Positions 7,582-16,325 of a DNA stretch of 64,000 bases are shown here, piece after piece (the first letter of the stretch is position 1; every line of letters begins with the position of its first letter). The DNA is from Variovorax dokdonensis. GTDB lineage: Bacteria > Pseudomonadota > Gammaproteobacteria > Burkholderiales > Burkholderiaceae_C. The stretch lies in assembly GCF_030316895.1 (NCBI RefSeq), contig NZ_JASZYV010000002.1, positions 496,001-560,000 on the forward strand, written 5' to 3'. Under the pieces are notes generated by a model. It saw only the letters and a list, made by a program, of their open reading frames with translations, was not told the origin of the DNA and did not search any database. Both the position numbers and the translations under genes were made by a program.

Positions 7582-8897
7582 TCGCGCTCCCGGGTGCGAA
7601 GTTCGAGGATGTCGGCCACCAGCAGGTCGCCGCCACGGTTGGCCGCCAGCATTTCGCGCAGCCGCAGCAGGTAGTCGGAGGCCAGTTCGAAAGGCGGACG
7701 CTCCGCCGTTCCCGCGAAAGGGGCCGGCGAAGCGAGCGCCGTCACCAGCACCGCGCCGAACGGTGGGCTCACCAGCCAGCTTGCGGGGATGTCCCTGCCC
7801 ATCTCGATCTCCTGGCCCGGGGTCAGCAACTGTGGCGAGCCGTCCGACAGCAGGTGAAAGACCGATCCGTCGGCGGTGTAGTAGTCGACCCAGACGTTGC
7901 CCTTGAAGTTCGCCTGATGCAGTTGCAGGCGGACCGCGTCGCCTTCGCGCAGCCAGCCGTCGCGTGCGGAAGGGGCGCTGAGCTGCAGGCCCAGGTCCTT
8001 GCTCCGGTTTCGCGCCCGGTAGGGCTTGAGCACGGTGATCACTTCGCAATGCGGCCAGATCCGCAGCCCCAGATCGAACTTCGGCTCGCCGACGCCGGGC
8101 ACGGCCAGCACCTCCTGCCGCACCGCCTGCACGTCTTCGGCGCGCGAGACAAAGCCGCGCACGTGGAGGGCGCCGTCATCGGCCTCGGCACTCAGGTCTG
8201 CGCAGGCGAAGTGCTGCAGTCGTGCGTCCACGCGCTCGGCGAGCGTGGGTGGCCGTTCGGGTCCGCCGGTCAGAAGCAGCCATGCCAGTGCGGCAGCGGG
8301 CAGTGCCACGGCCAGCAGCGACCCGCCCACCAGCGTGTTCCGCTCGCGGCTGAGCGCCGGCCGCGGCCGAGGCGGCTCGGCCACGGAATAGGGCTGGGGT
8401 GTGACGTAGCCGTCCGCCAGGGGCTGCAGCGGCGGCGTGGCGAGCTGTTGCCCGTGGAGGTCCTTGAGCTTGCCCAGTTCGCCTTCGTCGTCGCCTTCGA
8501 AGTAGTACTGGCCGGTGAAGCCCAGCGCCAGGGCGTTCCAGTAGACCTCGCGTACCTCGTCGTCCTCGGGTTGAAGCGCCGACAGATGATGAAAGAACTC
8601 GGTGCGGGCATTGTTCGAATTGAACAGCCGCTGTTGGATCGGAGCATCCGTGCCGGGGCCAAGGCCCGCGCCGCGCATCAGCATCTCGTCGATCCATGCG
8701 GCCATGGCGAAACTGGCCGATTCGATGGCGCCGGGCGCGTAGCCCGCCTTGCGCGCCGCGGCACGCGCCTGCTCCAGCAACTCGAAGGCGCGTTCGGCGT
8801 GTTGGGGCAGCATGGCCGCGTCGGCGCGCCCCTGCTGCGCGGCCAGTGAGAGGCCGTGCTCGATCAGGAGGGAGAACGAGTCGATGAGGCGAGTCAT
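7578..8897 (-). CDS. tssL: TssL/DotU-family T6SS protein with C-terminal BON-like and DUF4384-like extension
   Basis: 439 residues, much longer than a minimal DotU (about 220-260). Residues 1-150 form the cytoplasmic DotU domain (AAWIDEMLM at 66-74, FFHHLSAL and EVYWNALALGFTGQY). One helix at about 189-209 crosses the inner membrane. The periplasmic part holds a BON-like segment (about 216-282, HVRGFVSRAEDVQAVRQEV) and a DUF4384-like segment (about 316-390, VDYYTADGSVFHLLSDG, then PGQEIEMG). TssL binds TssM in the inner membrane. Peptidoglycan-binding OmpA-type extensions are known for TssL; this different extension may play an anchoring or sensing role (inference). Confidence 0.8.
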   Translation of the reverse strand: MTRLIDSFSLLIEHGLSLAAQQGRADAAMLPQHAERAFELLEQARAAARKAGYAPGAIESASFAMAAWIDEMLMRGAGLGPGTDAPIQQRLFNSNNARTEFFHHLSALQPEDDEVREVYWNALALGFTGQYYFEGDDEGELGKLKDLHGQQLATPPLQPLADGYVTPQPYSVAEPPRPRPALSRERNTLVGGSLLAVALPAAALAWLLLTGGPERPPTLAERVDARLQHFACADLSAEADDGALHVRGFVSRAEDVQAVRQEVLAVPGVGEPKFDLGLRIWPHCEVITVLKPYRARNRSKDLGLQLSAPSARDGWLREGDAVRLQLHQANFKGNVWVDYYTADGSVFHLLSDGSPQLLTPGQEIEMGRDIPASWLVSPPFGAVLVTALASPAPFAGTAERPPFELASDYLLRLREMLAANRGGDLLVADILELRTRERE

Positions 8898-9129
8898 GCC
8901 GCGCCGCCCGTCAACCCCTCGGGCCGCGGTGGCGTTTGGCTTGGCGCCGGCAGCTTTGGCAGACGCTCATCGTCGCACCGCGTTGGAGTGAATGGACGCC
9001 GATTCTTGCAGCCATGGCGCGGCGCACCATACCGCAAGTGAGCTATGTCCTTCGATCAGCCGCCCGCCTTGCTGTGGCGCGCATTCGCGGCTATCTTCGG
9101 ATGTTCCGAAGATTGTCCTAGGGATTGCC

Positions 9130-9828
9130 ATGAAGATCCTGATCGCTGACGACCACCGGCTCGTCACCGAGGCGGTCAAGTCCAAATTGTCCGAGCTGGA
9201 AGACGGTATCGAGTTCTGTGTTGCGCTGAGCGTCGAAGAACTGCTGGCCATGGTCTCCGACGACGTCGACCTGGCCGTGATCGACCTCAACATGCCGGGG
9301 GCCGACGGGTATTCCCACATCGACGAACTGCGTCGGCGCTTCCCCAGTGTTCCGGTGATCGTGCTGTCGGGCTACGAAGACCCGCAACTGATGCGCGGCG
9401 CCCTCGAGCGCGGCGCGCTGGGTTTCATTCCGAAGGCCTATTCGCCGGAGGTGATGCTTTCCGCCGTCCGTCTGGTGCTGGCCGGCGGGGTGTATGTGCC
9501 CCCGATGATGCTTTCCGCGGTGCCGCCCGGGGTGGTGGCCTCCAGCGGCGGCGACGCGCCGGCAGGCGGCGGCATGCTCGGTGCGCGGCCGGCCAACCCC
9601 ACCGCCACGCTCGACGGCTTGCGCAAGGTGCTGACCGAGCGCCAGGTCGAGGTGCTGCAACTGCTGTCGCAGGGCAAGCCCAACAAGCTCATCGGGCGCA
9701 GCCTCGGCATCAGCGAGGGAACGGTCAAGATTCACCTGGCCGCGATCTTCCGTGCGCTGAACGTACGCAACCGCACCGAGGCGGTGGTGGCTGCGCAGAG
9801 CCTGACCGAGGCGCCGACCGAAGGCTGA
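9130..9828 (+). CDS. LuxR/NarL-type response regulator
   Basis: 232 residues. Receiver domain at 1-120 with acidic pocket (ADD at 6-8), phosphoacceptor Asp52 in VIDLNMPGADG and Lys in GFIPKAYSPE. A Gly/Pro/Ala-rich linker (about 140-165) leads to a LuxR-type helix-turn-helix (LTERQVEVLQLLSQGKPNKLIGR... region, about 168-222, with SEGTVKIHLAAIFRALNV). It would bind DNA when phosphorylated by a sensor kinase; no kinase lies beside it. It is divergent from the dotU/tssL gene across a 232-base gap, so control of the T6SS genes is a reasonable guess only. The ATG is at 9130; an upstream in-frame extension is not supported. Confidence 0.9.
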   Translation: MKILIADDHRLVTEAVKSKLSELEDGIEFCVALSVEELLAMVSDDVDLAVIDLNMPGADGYSHIDELRRRFPSVPVIVLSGYEDPQLMRGALERGALGFIPKAYSPEVMLSAVRLVLAGGVYVPPMMLSAVPPGVVASSGGDAPAGGGMLGARPANPTATLDGLRKVLTERQVEVLQLLSQGKPNKLIGRSLGISEGTVKIHLAAIFRALNVRNRTEAVVAAQSLTEAPTEG

Positions 9829-9848
9829 TCCCGCCGGTCGGGCGCGCC

Positions 9849-10481
9849 TTACTTCTTGGGCGCGGCCTTGGCAGGCGCGGGCCGCACTTCCACGGCCAGC
9901 GATTCGGTCACGCGCGCGGCGACCTGGTCGCCCACCTTCACTTCCTTGAGTACCTTGGGGTCGCGCACGCGAACGTCCACCAGGTTGCCGCTCGGACCCT
10001 TGAGGGTGGCGATGTTCTTCTTGCGATCGATGGACACCACGTTGGCCACGATCGTGGTGACGGAAACCGCCATGCCGCCGGGCTTCTCGCCGGGCGCGGC
10101 AGCGGTGGAGCCTTCGGATTCGACACGTTGCCGGATCTCGTCGCCGCCCTTGAGCAGCGCGAGTGCCACGCCCACCCGGTAGGTCAGGCGGACGCGGTCG
10201 CCCACCTTGACCTGATCCAGGTTCTTGACCTTCGGATCGACGCGCAAGTCGGCGATGTTGCCGCGCGGGCCCTTGATGGAAACGACCCGTTGAGCCGCAT
10301 CGACCTGCGTGATCTCACCCACCACGGTGACCGATTGCGCACCGCCCTTCGCGTCGACCAGTTCCACCGTCTTGCGCTCCGGCGTGGTTTGCGCCTGCGC
10401 GGTGCTCGCGGCGCCCAAGGCGAGCGATACGGCCGCGGTCATCGCGAGGAATGCCTGGTGGCGGCTAGAAAGCTTGTGCAT
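9849..10481 (-). CDS. Secreted protein with two copies of an OB-like repeat
   Basis: 210 residues. A classical signal peptide ends near residue 31 (STAQA/Q). Two repeats follow: residues about 51-108 and 141-199, each with the pattern V-x-I-x-GPxGN-x-x-D(V/L)RV-DPKV-x-x-VKVGD (SIKGPRGNIADLRV and TLKGPSGNLVDVRV are the key lines). The linker between them is Ser/Ala/Pro-rich. The repeat resembles small beta-barrel (OB-like) modules of unknown function found in proteobacterial periplasmic proteins. The function is unknown. It stands alone, convergent with the response regulator after 20 bases. Confidence 0.75.
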   Translation of the reverse strand: MHKLSSRHQAFLAMTAAVSLALGAASTAQAQTTPERKTVELVDAKGGAQSVTVVGEITQVDAAQRVVSIKGPRGNIADLRVDPKVKNLDQVKVGDRVRLTYRVGVALALLKGGDEIRQRVESEGSTAAAPGEKPGGMAVSVTTIVANVVSIDRKKNIATLKGPSGNLVDVRVRDPKVLKEVKVGDQVAARVTESLAVEVRPAPAKAAPKK

Positions 10482-10642
10482 TCAAGGTTCTCCAAAAAAT
10501 GGATGAGGGATTGGGTCGGCCCATGGATGGCCGGACAGTCTGAAAGCGCCGTGGACTTTACCGCTTGAACATGCTGCTGCGCATCCCCTCTGCGTCAAAT
10601 TTCGGGGCGCTGGCTGGACGGACAGACGGGCCAGCGGCGGCG

Positions 10643-11419
10643 TCAGGCGATCAGGACCTCGCAACGGGCAGCCCGCAGGTCGGCCAGCGCGGAAAGCGCT
10701 TGCGCGCCCTTGTCGGTGACGACCACGTCGATGTCGGCGATGCGCGCATAGCGCACCCGGCTGCGTAGCCCGAGCTTGCTGTGGTCCGCGAGCAGCACGG
10801 TCTTTTGAGCCGCGGCGCACATGGCTCGGGCGACCTCGCATTCATGGCGCTCGAAGCTGGTGGCGCCATGCTGCGCGTCGAGTGCCACGGGCGAAAGCAT
10901 GGCCATGTCGGCACGGTAGCGGCCGATCTCCCCGATCGTGATGTCTCCGAAGACGGCCGCGCCGTCGCTGTGGATGTGGCCACCCAGAAGCACGACCTCG
11001 TTGCCGGCGTCGCGCGACGCATTGGCTGCACCCAGGCTGACCGCGACCGCAATGCTGTTGGTGATGACGGTCAAGCCCGACAGGGTGCCCAGTTCGAGCG
11101 CCAGCGCTGCGGTGGTCGTGCCGGCGTCGATCAGCAGCGTCTGCCCGGGCCGAACCAGGCCGAGCGCGGCCTTGGCCATGCGCTGCTTCTCTGCCGCCTG
11201 CTTGCGTTGACGCACGGCCAGCGGCGGCTCCGGTTCGATGGCCACCGTCACGGCGCCGCCATGCACCCGGCGCAGGGCGCCCAGGGTTTCGAGGTTCAGG
11301 AGATCGCGCCGCACGGTTTCGCGCGAGACGTTCAGATCCCGCGCGACCCTCTCGGTGCTCACGCTTGAAAAGGTGTTGACCAGGCTGCGAATTCGGGCGT
11401 GGCGTTCTTCCTGGAGCAT
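10643..11419 (-). CDS. DeoR/GlpR-family transcriptional regulator
   Basis: 258 residues from ATG 11419 (a TTG two codons upstream is also in frame). N-terminal DeoR helix-turn-helix at about 5-55 (VARDLNVSRETVRRDLLNLE) followed by the phosphosugar-sensing DeoR C-terminal domain (about 75-235; IDAGTTTAALALEL, then VVLLGGHIHSDGAAVFGD). Regulators of this type usually repress sugar or glycerol catabolic genes and are released by a phosphorylated intermediate. No sugar genes are adjacent; the next gene on the same strand is the phospholipase C at 11499, which lies downstream of it in neither operon nor direct divergence, so its target is unknown. Confidence 0.9.
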   Translation of the reverse strand: MLQEERHARIRSLVNTFSSVSTERVARDLNVSRETVRRDLLNLETLGALRRVHGGAVTVAIEPEPPLAVRQRKQAAEKQRMAKAALGLVRPGQTLLIDAGTTTAALALELGTLSGLTVITNSIAVAVSLGAANASRDAGNEVVLLGGHIHSDGAAVFGDITIGEIGRYRADMAMLSPVALDAQHGATSFERHECEVARAMCAAAQKTVLLADHSKLGLRSRVRYARIADIDVVVTDKGAQALSALADLRAARCEVLIA

Positions 11420-11498
11420 AGGCAATGGTCCGGTGGTTTCAGGCGGCGGCCTACCGCCGGGCGATGTTAGCCGCGGCGCCAGGCAGGCGAAGATGATC

Positions 11499-13685
11499 CT
11501 ACGGGGAGATCGTGCCCATGGCCGGGTCGCTCACCGATGCTGCGCCGGTCTCCACGCGCCCGGCAAAGCGCCGCATCCAGTTCGGATCGGAGTCGCAGGT
11601 CACTTCGAAGTCGTACCAGCGGCCACTGTCGGCCAGTGACCAGTGCAGCTCCTGCTGGCCAGCAGGCGCGACCTGGACGGTCCAAGGGCCGTCGGCGCGA
11701 TAGGCTTTGGCGCGGATCGAGAAAGCCAGAGCTCGCCGCCCGGCGTTCATCATCGACAGGTAGACGTTGCCGTTGGCCACGTCGTAGCAAACCCGCACTT
11801 CGGCGTTGGGGGCATCGGACGTGCGAAGCGCATTGAGGTCGCCCTTGAACTGCCGGTGGTAGCCATTGGGTCCGAGCACCCACAGGTCGTACAAGCCGGC
11901 GTTGTCGGTGGCGGCGTTCCACACATCGTCGAGCGACTTGCCGGCCTCCACCATGTAGCGGCGCGGCACACGATCGAGATTGAGGCGGTCGTAGACGTGA
12001 AACACCGCGGCCTGCCTGCCCGTGTTGGCGAACAGCAGGCGAACCACGCCGCCCACCGCATCGGCACGGGCGCTGGTGTGCAGTTCGTAGGGCAATGCAC
12101 GCGATGGTCGCGTGCCGGTCTCCTGCCGGGGAAACGACTGATCGCTGGGCGGCGTGATGGCCGCCATGCCCTGCTGCTCGGTGCGCAGCGCATCGGCCTC
12201 GCTGCGCAGCTTGCGTCCGTTCAAGGTCGGCAGCAGCTCGCTGTTGGGCGTGGCGAAATTGAATGCGCTGGTGAGGTCGCCGCACACGGCCCGACGGAAT
12301 GGGCTGATGTTGGGCTCGCCGACACCGAAGCGCGCCTCGATGAAGCGGATCACCGAGGTGTGGTCGAAGGCTTGCGAATTGACCCACCCGCCGCGGCTCC
12401 AGGGTGAAACGACGTACATGGGCACGCGCATGCCGGGTCCATACACACGGCCGTCGCGCGCAGGCTGGTTGCTCGTGCCGGCCGCGGGGGGCTGGGTGTA
12501 GTACTCGACGTCCAATGCGGATTCGGGCAGGGTGGTCTTGCCTGCAGCCTGGCCGCTCGCGTCACGCGTGGGTGGGCTCGGCGAAGGGACGTGATCGAAG
12601 AATCCGTCGTTCTCGTCGAAGTTGACGAACAGGACTGTCTTGCTCCAGACCTCGGGCACGGCCGTCAGGGCATCCAGCACTTCCTGTGTGTACCAGGCGC
12701 CCTGGACCGGGCTGGAGGGGCCAGGGTGCTCTGAGTAGTTGGCCGGCGCCACGATCCAGGTGACCTGGCGAAGCTTGCCGTTCTTCACGTCGTCCTTGAA
12801 GGTCTGCAGGAAGCCGCCGTCGGGCATGGTGTTGGCAATGCCCTTGTAGAGCGGGTTGCCGACGTCGTCGCTGGCGGGATCGTAGGCAGGCGACGCACCC
12901 GACGCCTTCACCGGCTTTCCGGAGGCCTCGTTGGCGGCCCTGTATTGCTTGAACCCGGCAAGCGGGTTGTCGGTGTAGTTGTCCGGCATGTTCTGGTAGA
13001 CGAGCCAGCTGATGCCGGCGGCTTCCAGCCGCTCGGGATACGTGGTCCAGTTGAAGCCGTTCGTGGACGGCGCAATCGCGGTCCATTCGTTGTTGACCGT
13101 GGAGCCGCTGCCGGCGCTTGGCCCGTTGCTGCCGGTCCACAGGAACATCCGGTTCGAACCGGTCCCGGTGTGCATGCTGCAGTGGTAGGCATCGCACAGC
13201 GTGAAGGCATTGGCCAGGGCGAACTGGAAGGGCAGTTCGGCCTCCTTGAGGTAGCCCATGGATTTGGCCGTCTTGTAGCGAGGCCATTCGACCAGGCGCC
13301 CATTGGCCCAGGCATTTTGTCCGTCCACCCAGGTGTGGGGTGTGCCGCCGGTGCGCTGCGCATTGCCGACGCTGCCGTCGAGGTGGAAGGGCATCAGCAC
13401 GTTGCCCGCCGCATCGCCTTGCTCCCAGACCACCTTGTTGCCGGGCAGGGGGATGGGAAAGCGGTCACCGAAGCCGCGCACACCCTTGAGGGTGCCGAAG
13501 TAGTGGTCGAACGACCGGTTTTCCTGCATCAGGACCACGATGTGTTCGACATCGGCGATGGTGCCGGTGACGTTGTTCGCCTCGATGGCAAGGGCACGCC
13601 GGATGCTGGGCGGAAAGGCGGCGAGCGTTGCCGCGGCGATCCCGGTGCTTGCCGGGCCACGCAGGAAATTGCGTCGTGAGTTCAT
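11499..13685 (-). CDS. plcN: Tat-exported phosphocholine-type phospholipase C
   Basis: 728 residues, the usual size for the PlcH/PlcN family. The N-terminus has a twin-arginine motif (RRNFLRG at 4-10) and hydrophobic stretch, so a Tat-folded exported enzyme. The phosphoesterase domain begins IEHIVVLMQENRSFDHYFG-like (HIVVLMQENRSFDHYFGTL at about 48-66) and includes MHTGTGSNRMFLWTG and FVNFDENDGFFDHV. Two C-terminal DUF756-type beta domains occupy about 520-610 and 625-715. The enzyme hydrolyses phosphatidylcholine or sphingomyelin to release phosphocholine, useful for phosphate and choline scavenging or membrane damage. First enzyme-coding partner of a minus-strand group with the two lipoproteins upstream. 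Confidence 0.9.
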   Translation of the reverse strand: MNSRRNFLRGPASTGIAAATLAAFPPSIRRALAIEANNVTGTIADVEHIVVLMQENRSFDHYFGTLKGVRGFGDRFPIPLPGNKVVWEQGDAAGNVLMPFHLDGSVGNAQRTGGTPHTWVDGQNAWANGRLVEWPRYKTAKSMGYLKEAELPFQFALANAFTLCDAYHCSMHTGTGSNRMFLWTGSNGPSAGSGSTVNNEWTAIAPSTNGFNWTTYPERLEAAGISWLVYQNMPDNYTDNPLAGFKQYRAANEASGKPVKASGASPAYDPASDDVGNPLYKGIANTMPDGGFLQTFKDDVKNGKLRQVTWIVAPANYSEHPGPSSPVQGAWYTQEVLDALTAVPEVWSKTVLFVNFDENDGFFDHVPSPSPPTRDASGQAAGKTTLPESALDVEYYTQPPAAGTSNQPARDGRVYGPGMRVPMYVVSPWSRGGWVNSQAFDHTSVIRFIEARFGVGEPNISPFRRAVCGDLTSAFNFATPNSELLPTLNGRKLRSEADALRTEQQGMAAITPPSDQSFPRQETGTRPSRALPYELHTSARADAVGGVVRLLFANTGRQAAVFHVYDRLNLDRVPRRYMVEAGKSLDDVWNAATDNAGLYDLWVLGPNGYHRQFKGDLNALRTSDAPNAEVRVCYDVANGNVYLSMMNAGRRALAFSIRAKAYRADGPWTVQVAPAGQQELHWSLADSGRWYDFEVTCDSDPNWMRRFAGRVETGAASVSDPAMGTISP

Positions 13686-13709
13686 GACTGGATGGGGTCG
13701 GAATGGGTT

Positions 13710-13967
13710 TCAGGGTGCGCAGCGCAGCTGCGGCTTGTTCGGGGTTCCGGGGTTCTCAGGGATGCCGGGGTTCGCCGGATCGACCGGGGCTTGCGGATCG
13801 CCTGGTGTCGACGTGTTGCCGGTGCCGGCGGCTGGTGCCGAAGGGTTCGCCTGCGCAGAGGTTGGGGCGGTGCTGCCGCCGCATGCGGCCAGCGTGGCGC
13901 AGGCCAGCGCCAGCGCGGCACAGGCCAGCAGGCGACGGGCACGCGGAAGGGTGCTCGAAAGAGTCAT
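13710..13967 (-). CDS. Small Pro-rich lipoprotein
   Basis: 85 residues from ATG 13967. A signal peptide with lipobox (LAACGGS; lipidated Cys near residue 27) is followed by a low-complexity mature part rich in Pro, Asn, Gly and Thr (DPQAPVDPANPGIPENPGTP) and ending RCAP. There is no catalytic domain. It lies 28 bases downstream of the phosphodiesterase lipoprotein gene and 24 bases upstream of plcN on the same strand, so the three are likely one transcript. It may be a chaperone-like or surface spacer partner, but no function is recognised. Confidence 0.65.
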   Translation of the reverse strand: MTLSSTLPRARRLLACAALALACATLAACGGSTAPTSAQANPSAPAAGTGNTSTPGDPQAPVDPANPGIPENPGTPNKPQLRCAP

Positions 13968-13995
13968 GGAAAGGCCTCGGGAGAGATTCGTGGAT

Positions 13996-16131
13996 TCAGG
14001 GCTGCAGCACCGAAAGCGGCTGCCCCGACTTGAAGATGCTGGTGATCTCGGCACTCGTGAGCGCGCGGTTCCAGACGGCGAATTCGTTGAAGTCCAGCGC
14101 GCCGGGGGGCGCCTTTGCCGCGTTGCGCTGGTAGTACAGAGCAGTGGCGTCTTCGTTGATCGCAAGGCCCGTTCCGAGCCCCCCGATCTTGGCGATGATG
14201 GCGTCCGTCAGCGCCACCGATCCGGTCTGGGTGCCCAGCACGGGATCGAGGGTGAAGCTCTTCATGGTCTTCGCGCTGCGGTCGACCACCATGGCGACGT
14301 AGGCCCACTGCCCAGCGCTCAGGCGTGCGCCCTTGTTCTCGGCGCGTGCGCTACCGCTGCCCAGCACGAAGCGCAATTCGCAGTTGCCGAAGATGCCGAT
14401 GGCCAGGCCGGCGTTGCTGCCGCTGTCGTAGTTCTTGTTGGCGAGCAAGGTGCCGCCAAAGCTCGTGCCCTGGCTGCAGGATTCGTCGCTTCGCACCCAG
14501 AAGCCCAGCGTGAATGCGCCGAGCGCACTGTCGGTCGTCACATCGTGGTTCATCTGAAGGCGGTAGCCGCCCTTTCCATCGGCGCCGCGCAGACGGCTGT
14601 CGATGCGCAGGGCATGGGCTTTCCACGGCGACACGAAGCCATCGTCGACCTGGGTGGCGCCGTCGGCATCGGCTGCCCACGGCGTCAAGGTGGAGCCGCC
14701 TTTTGCATCGAGGGCAGGCAGGCTGTCCAGCGGGTAGTACACCTCCAGCCCATTGGCCAGCGTCGGCGCGAGCGGCGTCGGCTTGACGTAGGCGATCTGT
14801 GCGGTCAGCGCGCTGGCTGCTTCGCCTGCCGCGACCGTGTAGCGATGGGTGTAGTCGCCGTCGGCTGCCTCGTCGAGCGCATCGGTGTAGTGCGTCGTGC
14901 CTGCGGGCAGCGCGGCAAGGGGTTGGCCGTCGCGGAAGACCTGCACGTCGGTGTCATTGCCTACCAGGGTCCATGCCAGCTCGATGCTGCGCTTGTCGGC
15001 GCCTGCCATGGCGCCGAGCTGGCGCAACTCGGTGCTCGATTGAAGTGCCATGCCGGCAAAGCCGTAATCCGCGGGTTTGGTCTGGACGCCCAACTGGCGC
15101 AACACCGTGGGTGCGATGTCGGTGGCGGCGGCGAGCACTTGCAGTTGCGATTCGTCTTCCGGTGTGGCGCCTTCCACGCCGGGAAGGCCTGGCAATGTCT
15201 TGTTGCCAGCGATGAAGATGGTTCGATTGGGCGTGGCCTGGACGCCGCTGGCGGTCCCGAACGCGTCCATGCCGGCGCTGGTGGTCAGGATCACCAGCCA
15301 GTCCTCGTCGGCGTCGATGGCCTGGCGTCGAGCCACGGTCGAGGTCAGTTGTCCAATCTGTGCCAATGTGTCGGCGACCGCCTGGGCATAGCCGCCGCTG
15401 CCAGGCCCGTCCGTCAGCGCGGCCGCGGCGGGCGCCGAGTACTGGGCAACGGTGAACTGATAGCCCGTGCTGACCAACACGCTGGCCTTCTCCGTCACGC
15501 AGGTCGACTCGCCACTGCAATCCGCGGCGCTCGTGATGGCGCCCGACGCGACATCGCTGGCAAGCAGGGCGAGGTCGAGCGGGCTGCTGACGACCACACC
15601 GCTCTTCATGGCGGGTTGGCTTGCGTGCAGCACCGTGAACATGCTCGGCGCACGCGTGGTGTCGATGCGTTGATCGTCGCTGTCGTAGGCCACGCCGTGG
15701 CGATCGACCCAGACGCCGGTCATCAGGCTGGCCCATCCCGGCGCGAATGTGGTGCGCTGTGCGGTCAGGGTGCCGTTGCGCCCGCCGGTGAACGCTGGCG
15801 CGATGCGCATCGACCCGAGCATGTGCGAAGCGTCGAGCAGTTCGGGCGCAGCCAACTTCTGTCGAAGGGTGTCGTAGGAGATGCCGTCCACCACCACCAA
15901 CAGCACGCGCGGGCCCGGCGCGCCCTCGTTGACGGCGGCAGGGTCGGCCTGCGGGGTTTCGGGCGCGCCCGGCGTCGTGACGGTGGCAGGGGCGTTGGAC
16001 GCCGTCGAGGGGGGCGAGGAGGACGATGCGGCAACGTCACTTCCGCCGCATCCGGTCAGAAAAGAGGCAGATAGGCACAACGCCGCCAGCAGATGCGGAC
16101 GGAGCATGAGTTTCGAATGAGGAGTCGGCAT
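13996..16131 (-). CDS. Lipoprotein with alkaline-phosphatase-superfamily domain and C-terminal LamG-like domain
   Basis: 711 residues. Lipobox LTGC with Cys28 (an internal ATG at codon 9 gives a shorter signal). After a Ser/Pro/Thr-rich linker, residues about 73-400 look like a type I phosphodiesterase/nucleotide pyrophosphatase fold: VLLVVVDGISYDTLRQ holds the metal Asp, and FAPGWASLMTGVWVDRHGV the nucleophile region. A fibronectin-like segment (about 400-465) precedes a concanavalin/LamG-like domain (about 470-690; GAFTLGFWVRSD, then WAYVAMVVDRSAKTMKSF). Likely anchored in the outer membrane and acting on a phosphoester bound through the LamG domain. First gene of the unit leading to plcN. 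Confidence 0.75.
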   Translation of the reverse strand: MPTPHSKLMLRPHLLAALCLSASFLTGCGGSDVAASSSSPPSTASNAPATVTTPGAPETPQADPAAVNEGAPGPRVLLVVVDGISYDTLRQKLAAPELLDASHMLGSMRIAPAFTGGRNGTLTAQRTTFAPGWASLMTGVWVDRHGVAYDSDDQRIDTTRAPSMFTVLHASQPAMKSGVVVSSPLDLALLASDVASGAITSAADCSGESTCVTEKASVLVSTGYQFTVAQYSAPAAAALTDGPGSGGYAQAVADTLAQIGQLTSTVARRQAIDADEDWLVILTTSAGMDAFGTASGVQATPNRTIFIAGNKTLPGLPGVEGATPEDESQLQVLAAATDIAPTVLRQLGVQTKPADYGFAGMALQSSTELRQLGAMAGADKRSIELAWTLVGNDTDVQVFRDGQPLAALPAGTTHYTDALDEAADGDYTHRYTVAAGEAASALTAQIAYVKPTPLAPTLANGLEVYYPLDSLPALDAKGGSTLTPWAADADGATQVDDGFVSPWKAHALRIDSRLRGADGKGGYRLQMNHDVTTDSALGAFTLGFWVRSDESCSQGTSFGGTLLANKNYDSGSNAGLAIGIFGNCELRFVLGSGSARAENKGARLSAGQWAYVAMVVDRSAKTMKSFTLDPVLGTQTGSVALTDAIIAKIGGLGTGLAINEDATALYYQRNAAKAPPGALDFNEFAVWNRALTSAEITSIFKSGQPLSVLQP

Positions 16132-16325
16132 GGGAAATGGGGCAGACGATCAAGACGGCGGGCGACGGACGACGGGCGACATGCTTTCTGATTTGCACAA
16201 AACAGCACATACGCACGAATTGCCACAATGTTGGGCGCACCAGATGTCAGGCTTTTGACAGCCGCGCGCGCCTGCTTCGATGCCTGCGGATAGGCTCTGG
16301 GCCTCGCTTGCCCCGGAGCCCTTGC

